This document shows, in pieces, positions 36,765 through 44,878 of a DNA stretch of 64,000 nucleotides. The stretch lies in NCBI GenBank assembly GCA_900465665.1, contig UBJO01000042.1:197-64196 (forward strand). Reading direction: 5' to 3'. The DNA comes from Hyphomicrobiales bacterium. GTDB taxonomy: Bacteria; Pseudomonadota; Alphaproteobacteria; Rhizobiales; Rhizobiaceae. Every line of letters begins with the position of its first letter. Position 1 is the first letter of the stretch. A program made the translations under genes and the position numbers. A model generated the notes under the pieces. That model had not been told where the DNA came from, ran no database searches, and saw nothing but the letters and a program-made list of their open reading frames with translations.

Positions 36765-37771
36765 CATCTAAGCCCAAGCAAACGACAGACTTTGTCGCGC
36801 GGATTGGCAACTGGGATAATTTTCTCGCAGCCATCACCATCGCGGTGATCCTATATGCCGTGTTCGCAGTGCCAAACTTCGCATCGCCCTTCAATATTTC
36901 GCAGGCCGTCGCGGGCATATCGGAACGTGCACTGATCGTCTTGCCGATGGTGTTCCTTATCATCGCACGGGAAATCGACCTTTCTGTTGGAAGCATTTTG
37001 GCGCTGACGAGTGTGGTCTTCGGCCTCTTAGTCCAAGCGGGAATTCCACTTTCCCTCGCTATACCGCTTACGCTTATAGCTGGCGCGGTGTGTGGGGCGT
37101 TCAATGGAATCCTGGTGACAAGGTTGGGTCTTCCGTCTCTCGTCGTCACTTTGGGAACGATGGCGCTTTACCGAGGTGTAGGTTACATCCTTCTCGGCTC
37201 CGACTCGATCAACGATTTTCCAGATAGCTTCCTAGATTTCGGCATCGATACCGTTGGCGCAACCCCTATTCCCTGGACAATCGTACCCTTTATTTTCCTT
37301 GCGCCGATGTTTGCAGTTGCTCTGCAACGGATGCCGCTTGGACGCCGAATATACGCCATAGGCGGGAGCCCGGAAGCGGCAAGGTACTCCGGGATTGGTT
37401 TGGCCCGAACGGTGTTCGGCTTATTCTTCATGTCAGGGGTCGTTTGTGCTGGGGCTGGCATGGTCTACGCTGCACGCCTTGCGAATGCCAGAGCAAACAA
37501 CGCCCTTGGGATTGAACTTGACGTTATCACAATCGCGCTGCTTGGGGGCATCAGTGTTTTCGGTGGCAAGGGAAAACTGACTGGTGTGCTCTGGGCACTG
37601 CTCTTGTTTGCGACGCTTCGCAATGTTTTGGGCCTTCTACAGATCGGGGGCGACGCACAGGGGACTGTCATCGGCCTGCTTCTGATCGTCTCGCTTCTCA
37701 TCAGTAACGCGGCCGAGCGCATCTTCGCGGGCGTCCGGATGCGCTACTTTCAACGCAAAACAAACGAGTAG
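36761..37771 (+). CDS. ABC transporter permease (RbsC/LsrD-like)
   Basis: A 336-residue membrane protein with about nine hydrophobic helices and the branched permease signature (LPMVFLIIAREIDLSVGSIL, then LVVTLGTMALYRGVGYI). It belongs to the BPD_transp_2 family, which pairs with RbsA-type ATPases. As the fused gene upstream already has one permease half, the two would form the usual heterodimeric channel (as in Lsr C/D or rhamnose P/Q systems). The start overlaps the upstream stop by 4 bp. Confidence 0.93.
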   Translation: MTSKPKQTTDFVARIGNWDNFLAAITIAVILYAVFAVPNFASPFNISQAVAGISERALIVLPMVFLIIAREIDLSVGSILALTSVVFGLLVQAGIPLSLAIPLTLIAGAVCGAFNGILVTRLGLPSLVVTLGTMALYRGVGYILLGSDSINDFPDSFLDFGIDTVGATPIPWTIVPFIFLAPMFAVALQRMPLGRRIYAIGGSPEAARYSGIGLARTVFGLFFMSGVVCAGAGMVYAARLANARANNALGIELDVITIALLGGISVFGGKGKLTGVLWALLLFATLRNVLGLLQIGGDAQGTVIGLLLIVSLLISNAAERIFAGVRMRYFQRKTNE

Positions 37772-37820
37772 CCCGGCGCCTCGTTTGTCATCGAAGCCGG
37801 ACCTTTGGAGGAGAAAATCA

Positions 37821-38828
37821 ATGAGAATAGCTATTCTGACATCAATGCTTCTTGCGACGACACTCTCGGTAGGCGTTGCGGCGGCAAGGGCGGCCGAAGA
37901 GTGCGCGAAAGCCCCTGTGACTGTCGGCTTTCTTCCGAAGCTCGACACCGACCCCTACTTCCAGGTAGCTCAGACCGGCGCTGAAGAAGCGGCGGGCGAG
38001 GTTGGCGGCAAAGCGATCAAGCAGGCTCCGTCGCAAGCAACCGCTGAAGCCCAGATCGACTTCATCAATAATCTCGTTTCGCAGAAGGTCGGCGTGATAG
38101 CGATTTCGGCAAACGATTCTAACGCCGTTGCTCCAGCGTTGCGTCGGGCGCAGAAGCAGGGTGTGAAAGTCGTCTCATACGACTCTGACGTTGCGACGAA
38201 CGCTCGAGCAGTCTTTCTCAATCAAGCGGCAGGCGACAGCCTCGCTGAGATGATGCTGGAATCCATGGGGCAGCTTATCAATTACGAGGGAGAGTTCGCA
38301 ATTCTCTCTTCGACCCCAACAGCTACCAACCAGAATGCCTGGATCGACTTCATGAAGAAGAAGATGGCCTCGGAGTCAAAATACTCGAAAATGAAGCTTG
38401 TTCAGGTCGCCTACGGACAAGAAAGCGAGCAGGTCAACCAGCAGCAGGCTCTTGGACTTGCGCAGGCCTTTCCGAACCTGAAAGGCATCATCATTCCCGC
38501 CGGTATTGGCCTACCGGCCGCCGCTCGCGCTATGGATCAGGCTGGCCTCCTGGGCAAAATCAAACTGACTGGTCTGGCTCCCGCGACCCTGATCAAGAAG
38601 TACATCCAGAACGGTTCCGTCCAGGATATCTGGTGGAATGTTAAGGACCTTGGGTACCTGACCTATTACGCAGCCCAAGCGGTCGCCGAGTGCAAGTTAA
38701 CCGGTAAAGAAGGCGAAACCTTCAAAGCTGGTCGACTTGGCGATTTCAAGGTTGGGCCGAAGGGTGAGGTTCTTCTTGGACCAGCGAAGATCGTAACTCC
38801 TGCGAACGTAGAAGAATTCAAGTTCTAA
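37821..38828 (+). CDS. Periplasmic sugar-binding protein (LsrB/RhaS-like)
   Basis: A 335-residue solute-binding protein with a Sec signal peptide (LTSMLLATTLSVGVAAARA, cleavage near residue 24). The Peripla_BP_4 fold is seen in TVGFLPKLDTDPYFQVAQTG, INNLVSQKVGVIAISAND and KVVSYDSDV; this pattern is nearest to AI-2- and rhamnose-type binding proteins, but the ligand cannot be fixed. GGAGG before ATG 37821 decides the start over an upstream in-frame ATG 37785. It is the third gene of the importer operon and is followed by a strong hairpin. Confidence 0.92.
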   Translation: MRIAILTSMLLATTLSVGVAAARAAEECAKAPVTVGFLPKLDTDPYFQVAQTGAEEAAGEVGGKAIKQAPSQATAEAQIDFINNLVSQKVGVIAISANDSNAVAPALRRAQKQGVKVVSYDSDVATNARAVFLNQAAGDSLAEMMLESMGQLINYEGEFAILSSTPTATNQNAWIDFMKKKMASESKYSKMKLVQVAYGQESEQVNQQQALGLAQAFPNLKGIIIPAGIGLPAAARAMDQAGLLGKIKLTGLAPATLIKKYIQNGSVQDIWWNVKDLGYLTYYAAQAVAECKLTGKEGETFKAGRLGDFKVGPKGEVLLGPAKIVTPANVEEFKF

Positions 38829-38835
38829 ATCTTTC

Positions 38836-38858
38836 GGGCAACGCTGTCGGCGTTGCCC
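38836..38858 (+). promoter_or_regulatory. Intercistronic hairpin after the binding-protein gene
   Basis: GGGCAACGC-TGTCG-GCGTTGCCC is a perfect 9-bp stem directly after the stop codon of the binding-protein gene and before the next gene of the operon. There is no T-run. Such hairpins commonly stabilise the binding-protein mRNA or weaken downstream expression. Confidence 0.6.
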
Positions 38859-38880
38859 ATCCACCCCAGGAAACGGAACC

Positions 38881-39645
38881 ATGAAACCGGTCTTACTCGC
38901 AGGTGAAACTTTCCATGTGACGTCTTTCGCCTCAAAGGGGCATGAGGTAGGTGCGTCTTCCCGCTACTCCAATGGCGCGACGCGCTTTATTCAAGCGCTT
39001 GCCGACCACGGTATTGAGGTCACGCAAATTGGCGGTGAGCGTTGTGAAGCAGATTTCCCGAAGTCGCTAGAGGCACTGTCTAACTATTCCGCCGTTATCC
39101 TCTCAGATGTCGGTGCTTTGTCGCTCCTTTACACGCCCGAAACTCGCGCAGGTAAGCGTTCGGTCAATCGCCTTGAGCTTCTTCGAAAATGGGTTGAGGC
39201 GGGCGGCGCATTAATGATGGCTGGTGGCTACACCAGTTTCCAAGGGATCGATGGAGCCGCGATGTTTCACGGGACCCCTATCGAAGACTGTCTTCCTGTC
39301 CAGATTCAGTATACTCCGGATGGTCTAGAAGCTCCTGAGGGTCTCGATCCGGTGACCTTGAACACGGATCATCCCGTGTTGGCGGGACTAACCACCACCA
39401 TGCCCTATGTGCTCGGAATGAACCGTGTCATTCAAAGGACCGATCCGTCATCACAAACCTTGGTTGCGTGCAACCACCGGCAAGCGCAGTTTCCTCTGCT
39501 CAGTGTGCGCGAATACGGCGCCGGTAGAACACTCGCATGGATGACAGACATTGGACCTCATTGGCTATCAAGCGATTTCATGGCCTGGGAGGGCTATGAT
39601 TTGCTAATGGTCAACATGGTCCGGTGGCTTCGATCGAGGTCTTGA
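38881..39645 (+). CDS. GATase1-like (PF07090-type) protein of the importer operon
   Basis: A 254-residue soluble protein with a class I glutamine-amidotransferase-like fold: PVLLAGETFHVTS at the start, YSAVILSDVGALSLL, LLRKWVEAGGALMMAGGYTS and GMNRVI. The nucleophile Cys of true glutaminases is not evident at the expected elbow (AGGYTSF stands there), so it is probably not an amidotransferase. Relatives occur next to sugar ABC transporters in rhizobia, with no proven role. It lies 52 bp after the binding-protein gene, separated by a hairpin. Confidence 0.75.
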   Translation: MKPVLLAGETFHVTSFASKGHEVGASSRYSNGATRFIQALADHGIEVTQIGGERCEADFPKSLEALSNYSAVILSDVGALSLLYTPETRAGKRSVNRLELLRKWVEAGGALMMAGGYTSFQGIDGAAMFHGTPIEDCLPVQIQYTPDGLEAPEGLDPVTLNTDHPVLAGLTTTMPYVLGMNRVIQRTDPSSQTLVACNHRQAQFPLLSVREYGAGRTLAWMTDIGPHWLSSDFMAWEGYDLLMVNMVRWLRSRS

Positions 39646-39743
39646 GGCGCTCGGAACGGGAATTCATCACGCGAACTGCTCTCAGGGATTGGCTTACTCG
39701 AGGGCGAACGGTCCATCGCCGCAATTGCAAGGCCTTCTAAGCG

Positions 39744-40712
39744 TTATTGGCCGAATAGACTGAGAAGACTTCTGGGCGAGCTATTTGCGATCGAAAGTGA
39801 TTGGATCGCTAGCTGCTGCTGCGTCTGTTTAGCAGTTAGTTTTGATGACTCTTGTTCCATATCTGCGTCCACCAACCGCCCAACGCCAGAAGACAGCGCG
39901 TCCTGGAGGTCAGCAGCGAAGTCCGCTTGCATGCTTATGCGTGATGATAGCGATCCTAGACGGGAGCCCACCTGGACCATCTTTGACGTCATTGCTTCCG
40001 CGACGAGCAGCATCTCCTGGATCTCGGCGTCTGTCGTGTCTGCCGACAAGGCCATTTCGCGATGGGATTGGTGCCTCGCACCGTTGAACAGGACCCAATC
40101 GCTTGTGGTCCCAAGCCTGTCGGCAAAAGCCGAATTTGTTATGATCCCGGAGTCCCCGCTCTCATCGTCGATCAGAAAGGAAACGTCGGGCGTGTCCCAT
40201 AGGGAATTTAGCTCGTAGGAAATCGTTTGGACTGCGACCCCGCCATCTTCGTCGCGAGTAAACCCAGCGGCGATGGAACGGTCGACGTTGTCTTCGTCGG
40301 AGTTCATGTACAGCCAGTTTTGCCCGGAGAACGATGCGGAAACGGCGATACTGCGTAGCTGGTGCTTGAGTTGTGTTAGCTCATCGTTGACCTTAACCTT
40401 GTCAACGCCGCTTTCGGTAGCAGCAACGAACTTCGCTTTGATATCTGACATGACGTCGATCGCCTGGCTCATTCCCGAGTAGGCAGTGTCGACCATGGCG
40501 GCGCCCAGGCCGAGAGCGTCGCTGGCAGCGGAAAGCGCCGTGTTGTCCGAGCGCATTGTTGTGGCGATCGACCAATAGGCTGCGTTGTCCGCGGCTTGCT
40601 CAACACGTAGGCCGGTTGAAAGCCTTTGCTGCGTGCCGGTGAGGTCGGCCCCAGCTTTTCTAAGTGTTTGGAGAGCAACAGTGGCAGACGTGTTCGTAAT
40701 GATGGATGACAT
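39744..40712 (-). CDS. Flagellin (orphan)
   Basis: A 322-residue flagellin with complete D0/D1 ends. The N-terminal part has SSIITNTSATVALQTLRKA, GLRVEQAADNAAYWSIATTM and GLGAAMVDTAYSGM. The C-terminal part has LGSLSSRISMQADF and ALSSGVGRLVDADMEQESSK, ending SLLSLFGQ. The variable middle (~130-235) is short and acidic, as in rhizobial complex-filament flagellins. It polymerises into the filament after export by the flagellar type III system. No other motility gene is in the window, so it is an isolated extra flagellin copy that may alter filament type. Confidence 0.93.
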   Translation of the reverse strand: MSSIITNTSATVALQTLRKAGADLTGTQQRLSTGLRVEQAADNAAYWSIATTMRSDNTALSAASDALGLGAAMVDTAYSGMSQAIDVMSDIKAKFVAATESGVDKVKVNDELTQLKHQLRSIAVSASFSGQNWLYMNSDEDNVDRSIAAGFTRDEDGGVAVQTISYELNSLWDTPDVSFLIDDESGDSGIITNSAFADRLGTTSDWVLFNGARHQSHREMALSADTTDAEIQEMLLVAEAMTSKMVQVGSRLGSLSSRISMQADFAADLQDALSSGVGRLVDADMEQESSKLTAKQTQQQLAIQSLSIANSSPRSLLSLFGQ

Positions 40713-41145
40713 CCGAAGCCCTGATGAAAAAATTGAAATCTTGCGGGGAAGGATGATGCTTCATGCACCTTTGCGGTGAATCTTATCGCGGTTAGTTGCT
40801 TAACGTATTCCTACCTGATTAAGCAAAAAATCATGAAAAGTTTCAAATTTGTAGCTTGAGCTTGCTCATAGCCTTCACCGAGAGCGTCTCGTACACTGAC
40901 GTCCACACACGGGAACTCTTCCAGCAGCGTCCTGGGACAGTTTTCCTTACACCCACCCTTGGCGCCTTGGAGGAAGAAGGTATGCAAGGGAGGGTCAAAA
41001 CTGATGATGGCAGCGCCATCACGCTATTCTCATAAACGATGACATCGTTGGAGACAGCGATTGAGCTGCGGAGGTGATGGCGCAAGCAGGCGCGCCGTGC
41101 AGGCCGGTCTTGATTTTGGATACCTCTCTTACCTAGGGCGTAGAC

Positions 41146-41592
41146 TTATAACGACCTGATCCAGATGCGGGTGGCGAGTAGTTTTACGGCTGCTAGGAAG
41201 TTTTGAGGGTCCTTGTCATATCGAGTGGCAATCCCTCTGAACTGCTTGAGCTTGTTGAAGAATCGCTCGACGAGGTTTCGCTGCCTATAGACCCATGAGC
41301 TGAACGGAAAGCTCGCCTTGCGGTTTCGCTTTGCTGGAATATTGGCCCACGCCCGTTTTGTTTTTGCCAAGGTTCGAAGGGCGTTTGTATCATCAGCCCT
41401 GTCTGCCAAAAGTATGGCACCCTTTCCGATATCCTTCAGCATTGGCTCGGCGGCCCTGCTGTCGTGCACTTGTCCTGGGGTCAGGTCGATGCCAATTGGA
41501 CGGCCATCTGCATCGACAAGAGCATGGATTTTCGTCGTCAAGCCGCCGCGGGAACGTCCCATGCAGCCATCGTCTTGATCCCCCTTTTTCCC
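41146..41592 (-). CDS. IS5-family transposase, OrfB part
   Basis: The C-terminal part of the DDE transposase: GLTTKIHALVDADGRPIGI, the catalytic Asp in ILLADRADD, and the C-terminal RNLVERFFNKLKQFRGIATR with the catalytic Glu. It has no ribosome site of its own and overlaps OrfA. The run CCCCCTTTTTCCC (41580-41592, read as GGGAAAAAGGGGG on the coding strand) is a classical slippery site, where ribosomes would shift to make an OrfAB fusion. Confidence 0.85.
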   Translation of the reverse strand, partial: GKKGDQDDGCMGRSRGGLTTKIHALVDADGRPIGIDLTPGQVHDSRAAEPMLKDIGKGAILLADRADDTNALRTLAKTKRAWANIPAKRNRKASFPFSSWVYRQRNLVERFFNKLKQFRGIATRYDKDPQNFLAAVKLLATRIWIRSL

Positions 41593-41909
41593 GTGGCCGC
41601 ATGTTGATGAACGCGGACACAGGAACTGTCGATCATGACAATATCGCCGTCGAAGGCCCTTGAGACCTCCTCCAGAACATGGTCCCAGACACCAGCCTTT
41701 CTCCAACGGACAAAACGATTGTAGCAGGTTGTGTAGGGGCCATAGCGCTCAGGAACATCCGCCCAGGGCGAGCCGGTCCGAAATCGCCACAAGATGCCGT
41801 TGATTACGCGCCGGTCGTCAACTCGCGGGACGCCGCGAGGCTTGTTAGGAAGAAGCGGTTGGATAATGCTCCATTCGAAATCAGTCAGGTCGAACCGGCG
41901 ACGGGTCAT
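41538..41909 (-). CDS. IS5-family transposase, OrfA part
   Basis: About 123 residues: TRRRFDLTDFEWSIIQPLLP with the DUF4096-type N-terminal domain, then ILWRFRTGSPWADVPERYGP and the first catalytic Asp in GDIVMIDSSCVRVHQ. GGAGG precedes ATG 41909, better than the upstream in-frame ATG 41927. The frame ends shortly after the slippery A/G run, which would route part of the ribosomes into OrfB. Confidence 0.88.
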   Translation of the reverse strand: MTRRRFDLTDFEWSIIQPLLPNKPRGVPRVDDRRVINGILWRFRTGSPWADVPERYGPYTTCYNRFVRWRKAGVWDHVLEEVSRAFDGDIVMIDSSCVRVHQHAATGKRGIKTMAAWDVPAAA

Positions 41910-41983
41910 CTGAGGCCTCCAAATCAAAGCCTCATTGAATCAAAGCCATGCCCGCGTGTGAACCCCGTTTATGAGTGTAGGGC

Positions 41984-42154
41984 CTAGTCGGAATTGGCCG
42001 CTCGCGGGACCCGCGTGGTGTCTTCCGCTTCATCGTTCGTGGCATGGGAAATGGTCTTGCGCCCACTTCTGCTTTTGCCATCAGGCGGCCGAGGCGAAAT
42101 CTCGTCGTCCGCCTGCAGCTCGTCAGTGTTCAAATGTTCTTGGCGTTCGTTCAT
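41984..42154 (-). CDS. 56-residue hydrophilic protein whose stop codon is the IS target site
   Basis: MNERQEHLNTDELQADDEIS at the start, charged and without Cys or membrane segments. ATG 42154 lies five bases after the stop of the upstream small gene, with AAGG between them. The TAG stop (41984-41986) uses the TA duplicated by the IS plus the first base of the element, so the protein is probably unchanged by the insertion, but its transcript now runs into the IS. No function is known. Confidence 0.6.
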   Translation of the reverse strand: MNERQEHLNTDELQADDEISPRPPDGKSRSGRKTISHATNDEAEDTTRVPRAANSD

Positions 42155-42159
42155 CGCCT

Positions 42160-42390
42160 TCAGTCTCGGTTCGCGGTCTGAGGAGCCGGGATATGGCCCC
42201 TTGCGTCAGCGCGACCTGTTTCAGGGTCGGCATCGGTTATGTCATCGCCGGCCTCGCGACTACCACCCATGTTGACCGGTGGAGCGCGCCGGTCGTCGAT
42301 ATTGCTTTCGGGAAGCTCGTCATCTTGGGTGTCTTCATTGAGGGACTTCGGAGGAAACTTTGCCGAACTCGGAATGGTATTCGATGTCAT
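42160..42390 (-). CDS. Small hydrophilic hypothetical protein
   Basis: A 76-residue acidic, probably disordered protein: MTSNTIPSSAKFPPKSLNED, then Asp/Glu-rich sequence with PPVNMGGSREAGDD. AAAAGGAGA precedes ATG 42390, so the 18-codon upstream extension is rejected. It is the first of a two-gene unit with the 56-residue gene. Such proteins are frequent in rhizobial stress-gene neighbourhoods, but no function is known. Confidence 0.65.
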   Translation of the reverse strand: MTSNTIPSSAKFPPKSLNEDTQDDELPESNIDDRRAPPVNMGGSREAGDDITDADPETGRADARGHIPAPQTANRD

Positions 42391-42465
42391 TTGTGTTCTC
42401 CTTTTGAAAAAGGGAACTCGCAGCTGCCGCAGCGGTTCCCACACGCTAGAGGGCGTTTGCCAGTT

Positions 42466-42630
42466 TTAGGGCCGCCCCGTTTCCACCCGTGTTGCAATAT
42501 ACCGATACACATCGATGCGAAGAGCGCGGCACCCCAACAGAAGATTGAAAGCCCTCTCGATTGCGCCACGCTTCATGCAACGGCCCAAGCGAACGCATTC
42601 GTGATACCAGTTCGCGTACTGCGTCGTCAT
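42466..42630 (-). CDS. 54-residue protein coupled to the DUF4334 gene
   Basis: The product TTQYANWYHECVRLGRCMKR (N-terminal part), followed by AIERAFNLLLGCRALRIDVY, has two amphipathic helices and three Cys. Its ATG overlaps the TGA of the upstream DUF4334 gene in ATGA (42627-42630), which supports real, coupled translation. The frame is open further upstream, but that would lie inside the DUF4334 gene. Function unknown. Confidence 0.5.
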   Translation of the reverse strand: MTTQYANWYHECVRLGRCMKRGAIERAFNLLLGCRALRIDVYRYIATRVETGRP

Positions 42631-43241
42631 CTTGCCATATGGCGCTTGAGGTCGGGCGCTTCGTCCGTCCGCCAAACCGCGCCCATCGGCGTTTCCAGTG
42701 TCGCACCGCTCAAGGTCTGACGTCCATCTGAAGCATCCACGCGCCGAAGCCGAAAGAAATACCGCCGCTGGTCGCCTTCGACGACCATCATGCCAGCAAT
42801 TTCGTCGTCTCCGATCCGCCGAAAGAAGTCGGCGATCGGCTGCCGGTCGTAGACCATGGCCGCCGTCTGATCTTCACCGAACGACCTTAGTGTGACAAAG
42901 GCGGTGGTGTCGCGGGCGCGCACAAGCTTGCTCAAATGGGAAAACAACTGTCGAGCGACCGACGTCCTGCCGAAGGCCGCAAAGCGGATCACGGTCCGGA
43001 TCGGAAAAAAGGACGGCTCGGCGGGTACGAGGCGTCCCGGACGCCATTGAAATAACAGCGCGTCCGCCCTGAAATCGGGGTGAAATTTCTTGCCAAACCA
43101 CTGCAGGTTTTCCAGCACGCCATCTAACGGATGTCCCGATGGAATGCCTTCGCCGCACCACACGCCAATCAACTCGGCCGGCATGACGGGCGGCAGCGAG
43201 GCAAACCAGGCGATCTTTTCAGACTGCAGGCCTCCCGACAT
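42627..43241 (-). CDS. GXWXG and DUF4334 domain protein
   Basis: A 204-residue protein. The N-terminal GXWXG domain is clear (ELIGVWCGEGIPSGHPLDG, then LENLQWFGKKFHP), and the C-terminal DUF4334 part ends in the characteristic YFFRLRRV segment. The family has a lipocalin-like look and no established function. ATG 43241 is preceded by GTAGGAG, so the 69-codon upstream extension is rejected. The unit continues with the coupled 54-residue gene. Confidence 0.8.
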   Translation of the reverse strand: MSGGLQSEKIAWFASLPPVMPAELIGVWCGEGIPSGHPLDGVLENLQWFGKKFHPDFRADALLFQWRPGRLVPAEPSFFPIRTVIRFAAFGRTSVARQLFSHLSKLVRARDTTAFVTLRSFGEDQTAAMVYDRQPIADFFRRIGDDEIAGMMVVEGDQRRYFFRLRRVDASDGRQTLSGATLETPMGAVWRTDEAPDLKRHMAR

Positions 43242-43478
43242 GGCAACTCCTACTGTTGATAGGTGAGGGCGAAGCCGAGCAGGTGGTCGCTCGTCTGCCG
43301 TTCCATTGGCCATCGCGAGAAATCGGAAAAAACCGCGATGTTCGTCATCCCTCTTGCGTCCGATCGACACGGAGCGCGCCAAAAAAACAAATGTCGAACG
43401 TTCAAGTTGGTTCCCGCAACCGCCCAAGGAACAACGGCGCACTCTCAAGGTTAATCTAAATCAAGAGGAGAATCGATC

Positions 43479-43679
43479 ATGGGTATAGACAAGCCGAAGG
43501 ACGGTGTGCCAGGCACCACCGACCAGTCGCCAAGATGGGAAGGCCCGCAAGAGAATATACCACCGGGCTACCTGCCTGCTAAGGACGACCCGGACCGGGC
43601 GAAGGACGCCAACGGCGAAACCAATAGCGATCCCGAGGTGAAAAAGGTCTCGGATGGCCGCAAGCAAAAGGGTGAGTGA
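43479..43679 (+). CDS. Small hydrophilic hypothetical protein
   Basis: A 66-residue, proline- and aspartate-rich protein (GIDKPKDGVPGTTDQSPRW, then a Lys-rich end). AAGAGGAG lies before ATG 43479. It is followed one base after its stop by another small gene of similar character. Probably intrinsically disordered; function unknown. Confidence 0.6.
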   Translation: MGIDKPKDGVPGTTDQSPRWEGPQENIPPGYLPAKDDPDRAKDANGETNSDPEVKKVSDGRKQKGE

Positions 43680-43680
43680 G

Positions 43681-43887
43681 ATGTCAGATGTTGAAAAGGA
43701 TGCCAAAGGACAGTTTGCCAAGTCGGTAGCGGATAGAGGATCGAGCGGCGTCCACAGTGCCAAGCCGACAGTGATAACCGGGTCGGAAGATGCGACCGAA
43801 CACAAGACGCCGCCAGGGAAGAAGCCCGTCAAGGATTGGGACATAAATTATGATCCGGCGGATGAAAACGAAGGACAGATGCGATAG
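43681..43887 (+). CDS. Small hydrophilic hypothetical protein
   Basis: A 68-residue polar protein (SDVEKDAKGQFAKSVADRG at the start, PPGKKPVKDWDINYDPADEN near the end). It starts one base after the stop of the preceding small gene, so the two form an operon; ATG 43681 is preferred to the in-frame ATG 43654, which lies inside that gene. Function unknown; disorder-rich stress protein character (inference). Confidence 0.6.
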   Translation: MSDVEKDAKGQFAKSVADRGSSGVHSAKPTVITGSEDATEHKTPPGKKPVKDWDINYDPADENEGQMR

Positions 43888-43941
43888 CATCCATCGAGTT
43901 GAGCCGCGCGATCAGGCGCGGCTCCGGATTGCCTCGGTCGC

Positions 43942-44637
43942 TCAGCGGCTGCCAGGCAGCATCTGGCTTTGTCGCAGGTCGTCAATAGATTGCTCCTGAA
44001 AGGCCCGTTCGTCCAGGGGGCGATCCCCTTCGGACACGTCGCGCTGATGCCCCGTCGGGACAACGTCGTCTACGATATCGTCGGGAAGGTTTCCGACCAG
44101 ATCGTACGCACGCACGCGCGGCGACGTCGCCTGCGAGCTTCTCGCGTAGCGTCCAACGCCTGTAGCGCTCACGGCAGCCTCGTCAGCCTGGAAGACGTCC
44201 TCCTTCGACGCGCTGGCCTGCTGGTTGCTTCCCGTCGTCCAGCCTTCCTCTGGCCAACGATCCGCACGCTCGTCCATGTCGATCGAACCTTCAGCATCGA
44301 GGATGTCATGCGCCTCCTCGTAGCGCGCCTGGTCAACGGAAACGGAAACGAGAAAACCACCGCGGCGGAGACCTTCCGCGTAGACATCGCGATCTTCGTC
44401 CGGGAAGAACCAGTCGCTAAGACCGGACCAGAATCCTGTTTTTTCTGCCGCGGCCGCAGGGCCGTCACCGTTGGCTTCGTATCCTGGCATCAGGCGAACG
44501 TCGGAAACACCGGCCGACTTTAGGTTGTCGATGGCCGCCTCGGCATCGCTTCGGCTGTCGAAAAACGCGGTGAGTGTGCTCTTGGCGAGGCCTCTGGCAG
44601 CGGTTGGCACGCCTTCATTGTAGATGTTGGTCATCAT
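43942..44637 (-). CDS. General-stress-protein-17M-like protein
   Basis: A 231-residue protein. Residues ~17-95 (STLTAFFDSRSDAEAAIDNL, then AGVSDVRLMPGY and a GGFLVSVSVD strand) match the ferredoxin-like GSP17M/YflT fold found in general stress proteins. The rest is acidic and poorly ordered, with TSPRVRAYDLVGNLPDD. GGAGG precedes the double ATG at 44637/44634. It sits beside the small hydrophilic genes, giving the area a stress-response character. No enzymatic role is known. Confidence 0.7.
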   Translation of the reverse strand: MMTNIYNEGVPTAARGLAKSTLTAFFDSRSDAEAAIDNLKSAGVSDVRLMPGYEANGDGPAAAAEKTGFWSGLSDWFFPDEDRDVYAEGLRRGGFLVSVSVDQARYEEAHDILDAEGSIDMDERADRWPEEGWTTGSNQQASASKEDVFQADEAAVSATGVGRYARSSQATSPRVRAYDLVGNLPDDIVDDVVPTGHQRDVSEGDRPLDERAFQEQSIDDLRQSQMLPGSR

Positions 44638-44878
44638 GCTCCTCCTGTGTCTGGTGAGCAGCCAACGGCTGTCGAAGCTGAATGTTCCGGTAGGCTATAT
44701 CGCTCGATCATGCTCCTTTGCAGACCATCTAGGTCAGGCGCGAAGCGTCGGCAAAAGCTCCACAACCTGTAATCGTCCAGCACGGCCTGCCGATCTGGTC
44801 GAAGGTCGATGAGGCAGGATTTTCCTACCTTCCCAGCTTCCCTGGGCGCCGGAAGCGGCTTCAAACGTTCTCCGGAGC

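Larger units (their letters stand above)
41137..41984. mobile_element. IS5-family (IS427-type) insertion sequence, 848 bp
   Basis: Imperfect terminal repeats (GGGCGTAGACTTATAA at the left; GGCCCTACACTCATAA read inward from the right, 12 of 16 matching) are flanked on both sides by TA within CTAG, the target type of the IS427 group. Two overlapping transposase frames on the minus strand fill the element. Both ends and both frames look intact, so the copy may be active. The right TA belongs to the stop codon of a small gene. Confidence 0.85.

Noticed and set aside
40843..41085. 80-codon minus-strand frame upstream of the flagellin gene
   Set aside because: No ribosome site or family likeness; serine- and proline-rich composition typical of a chance frame.
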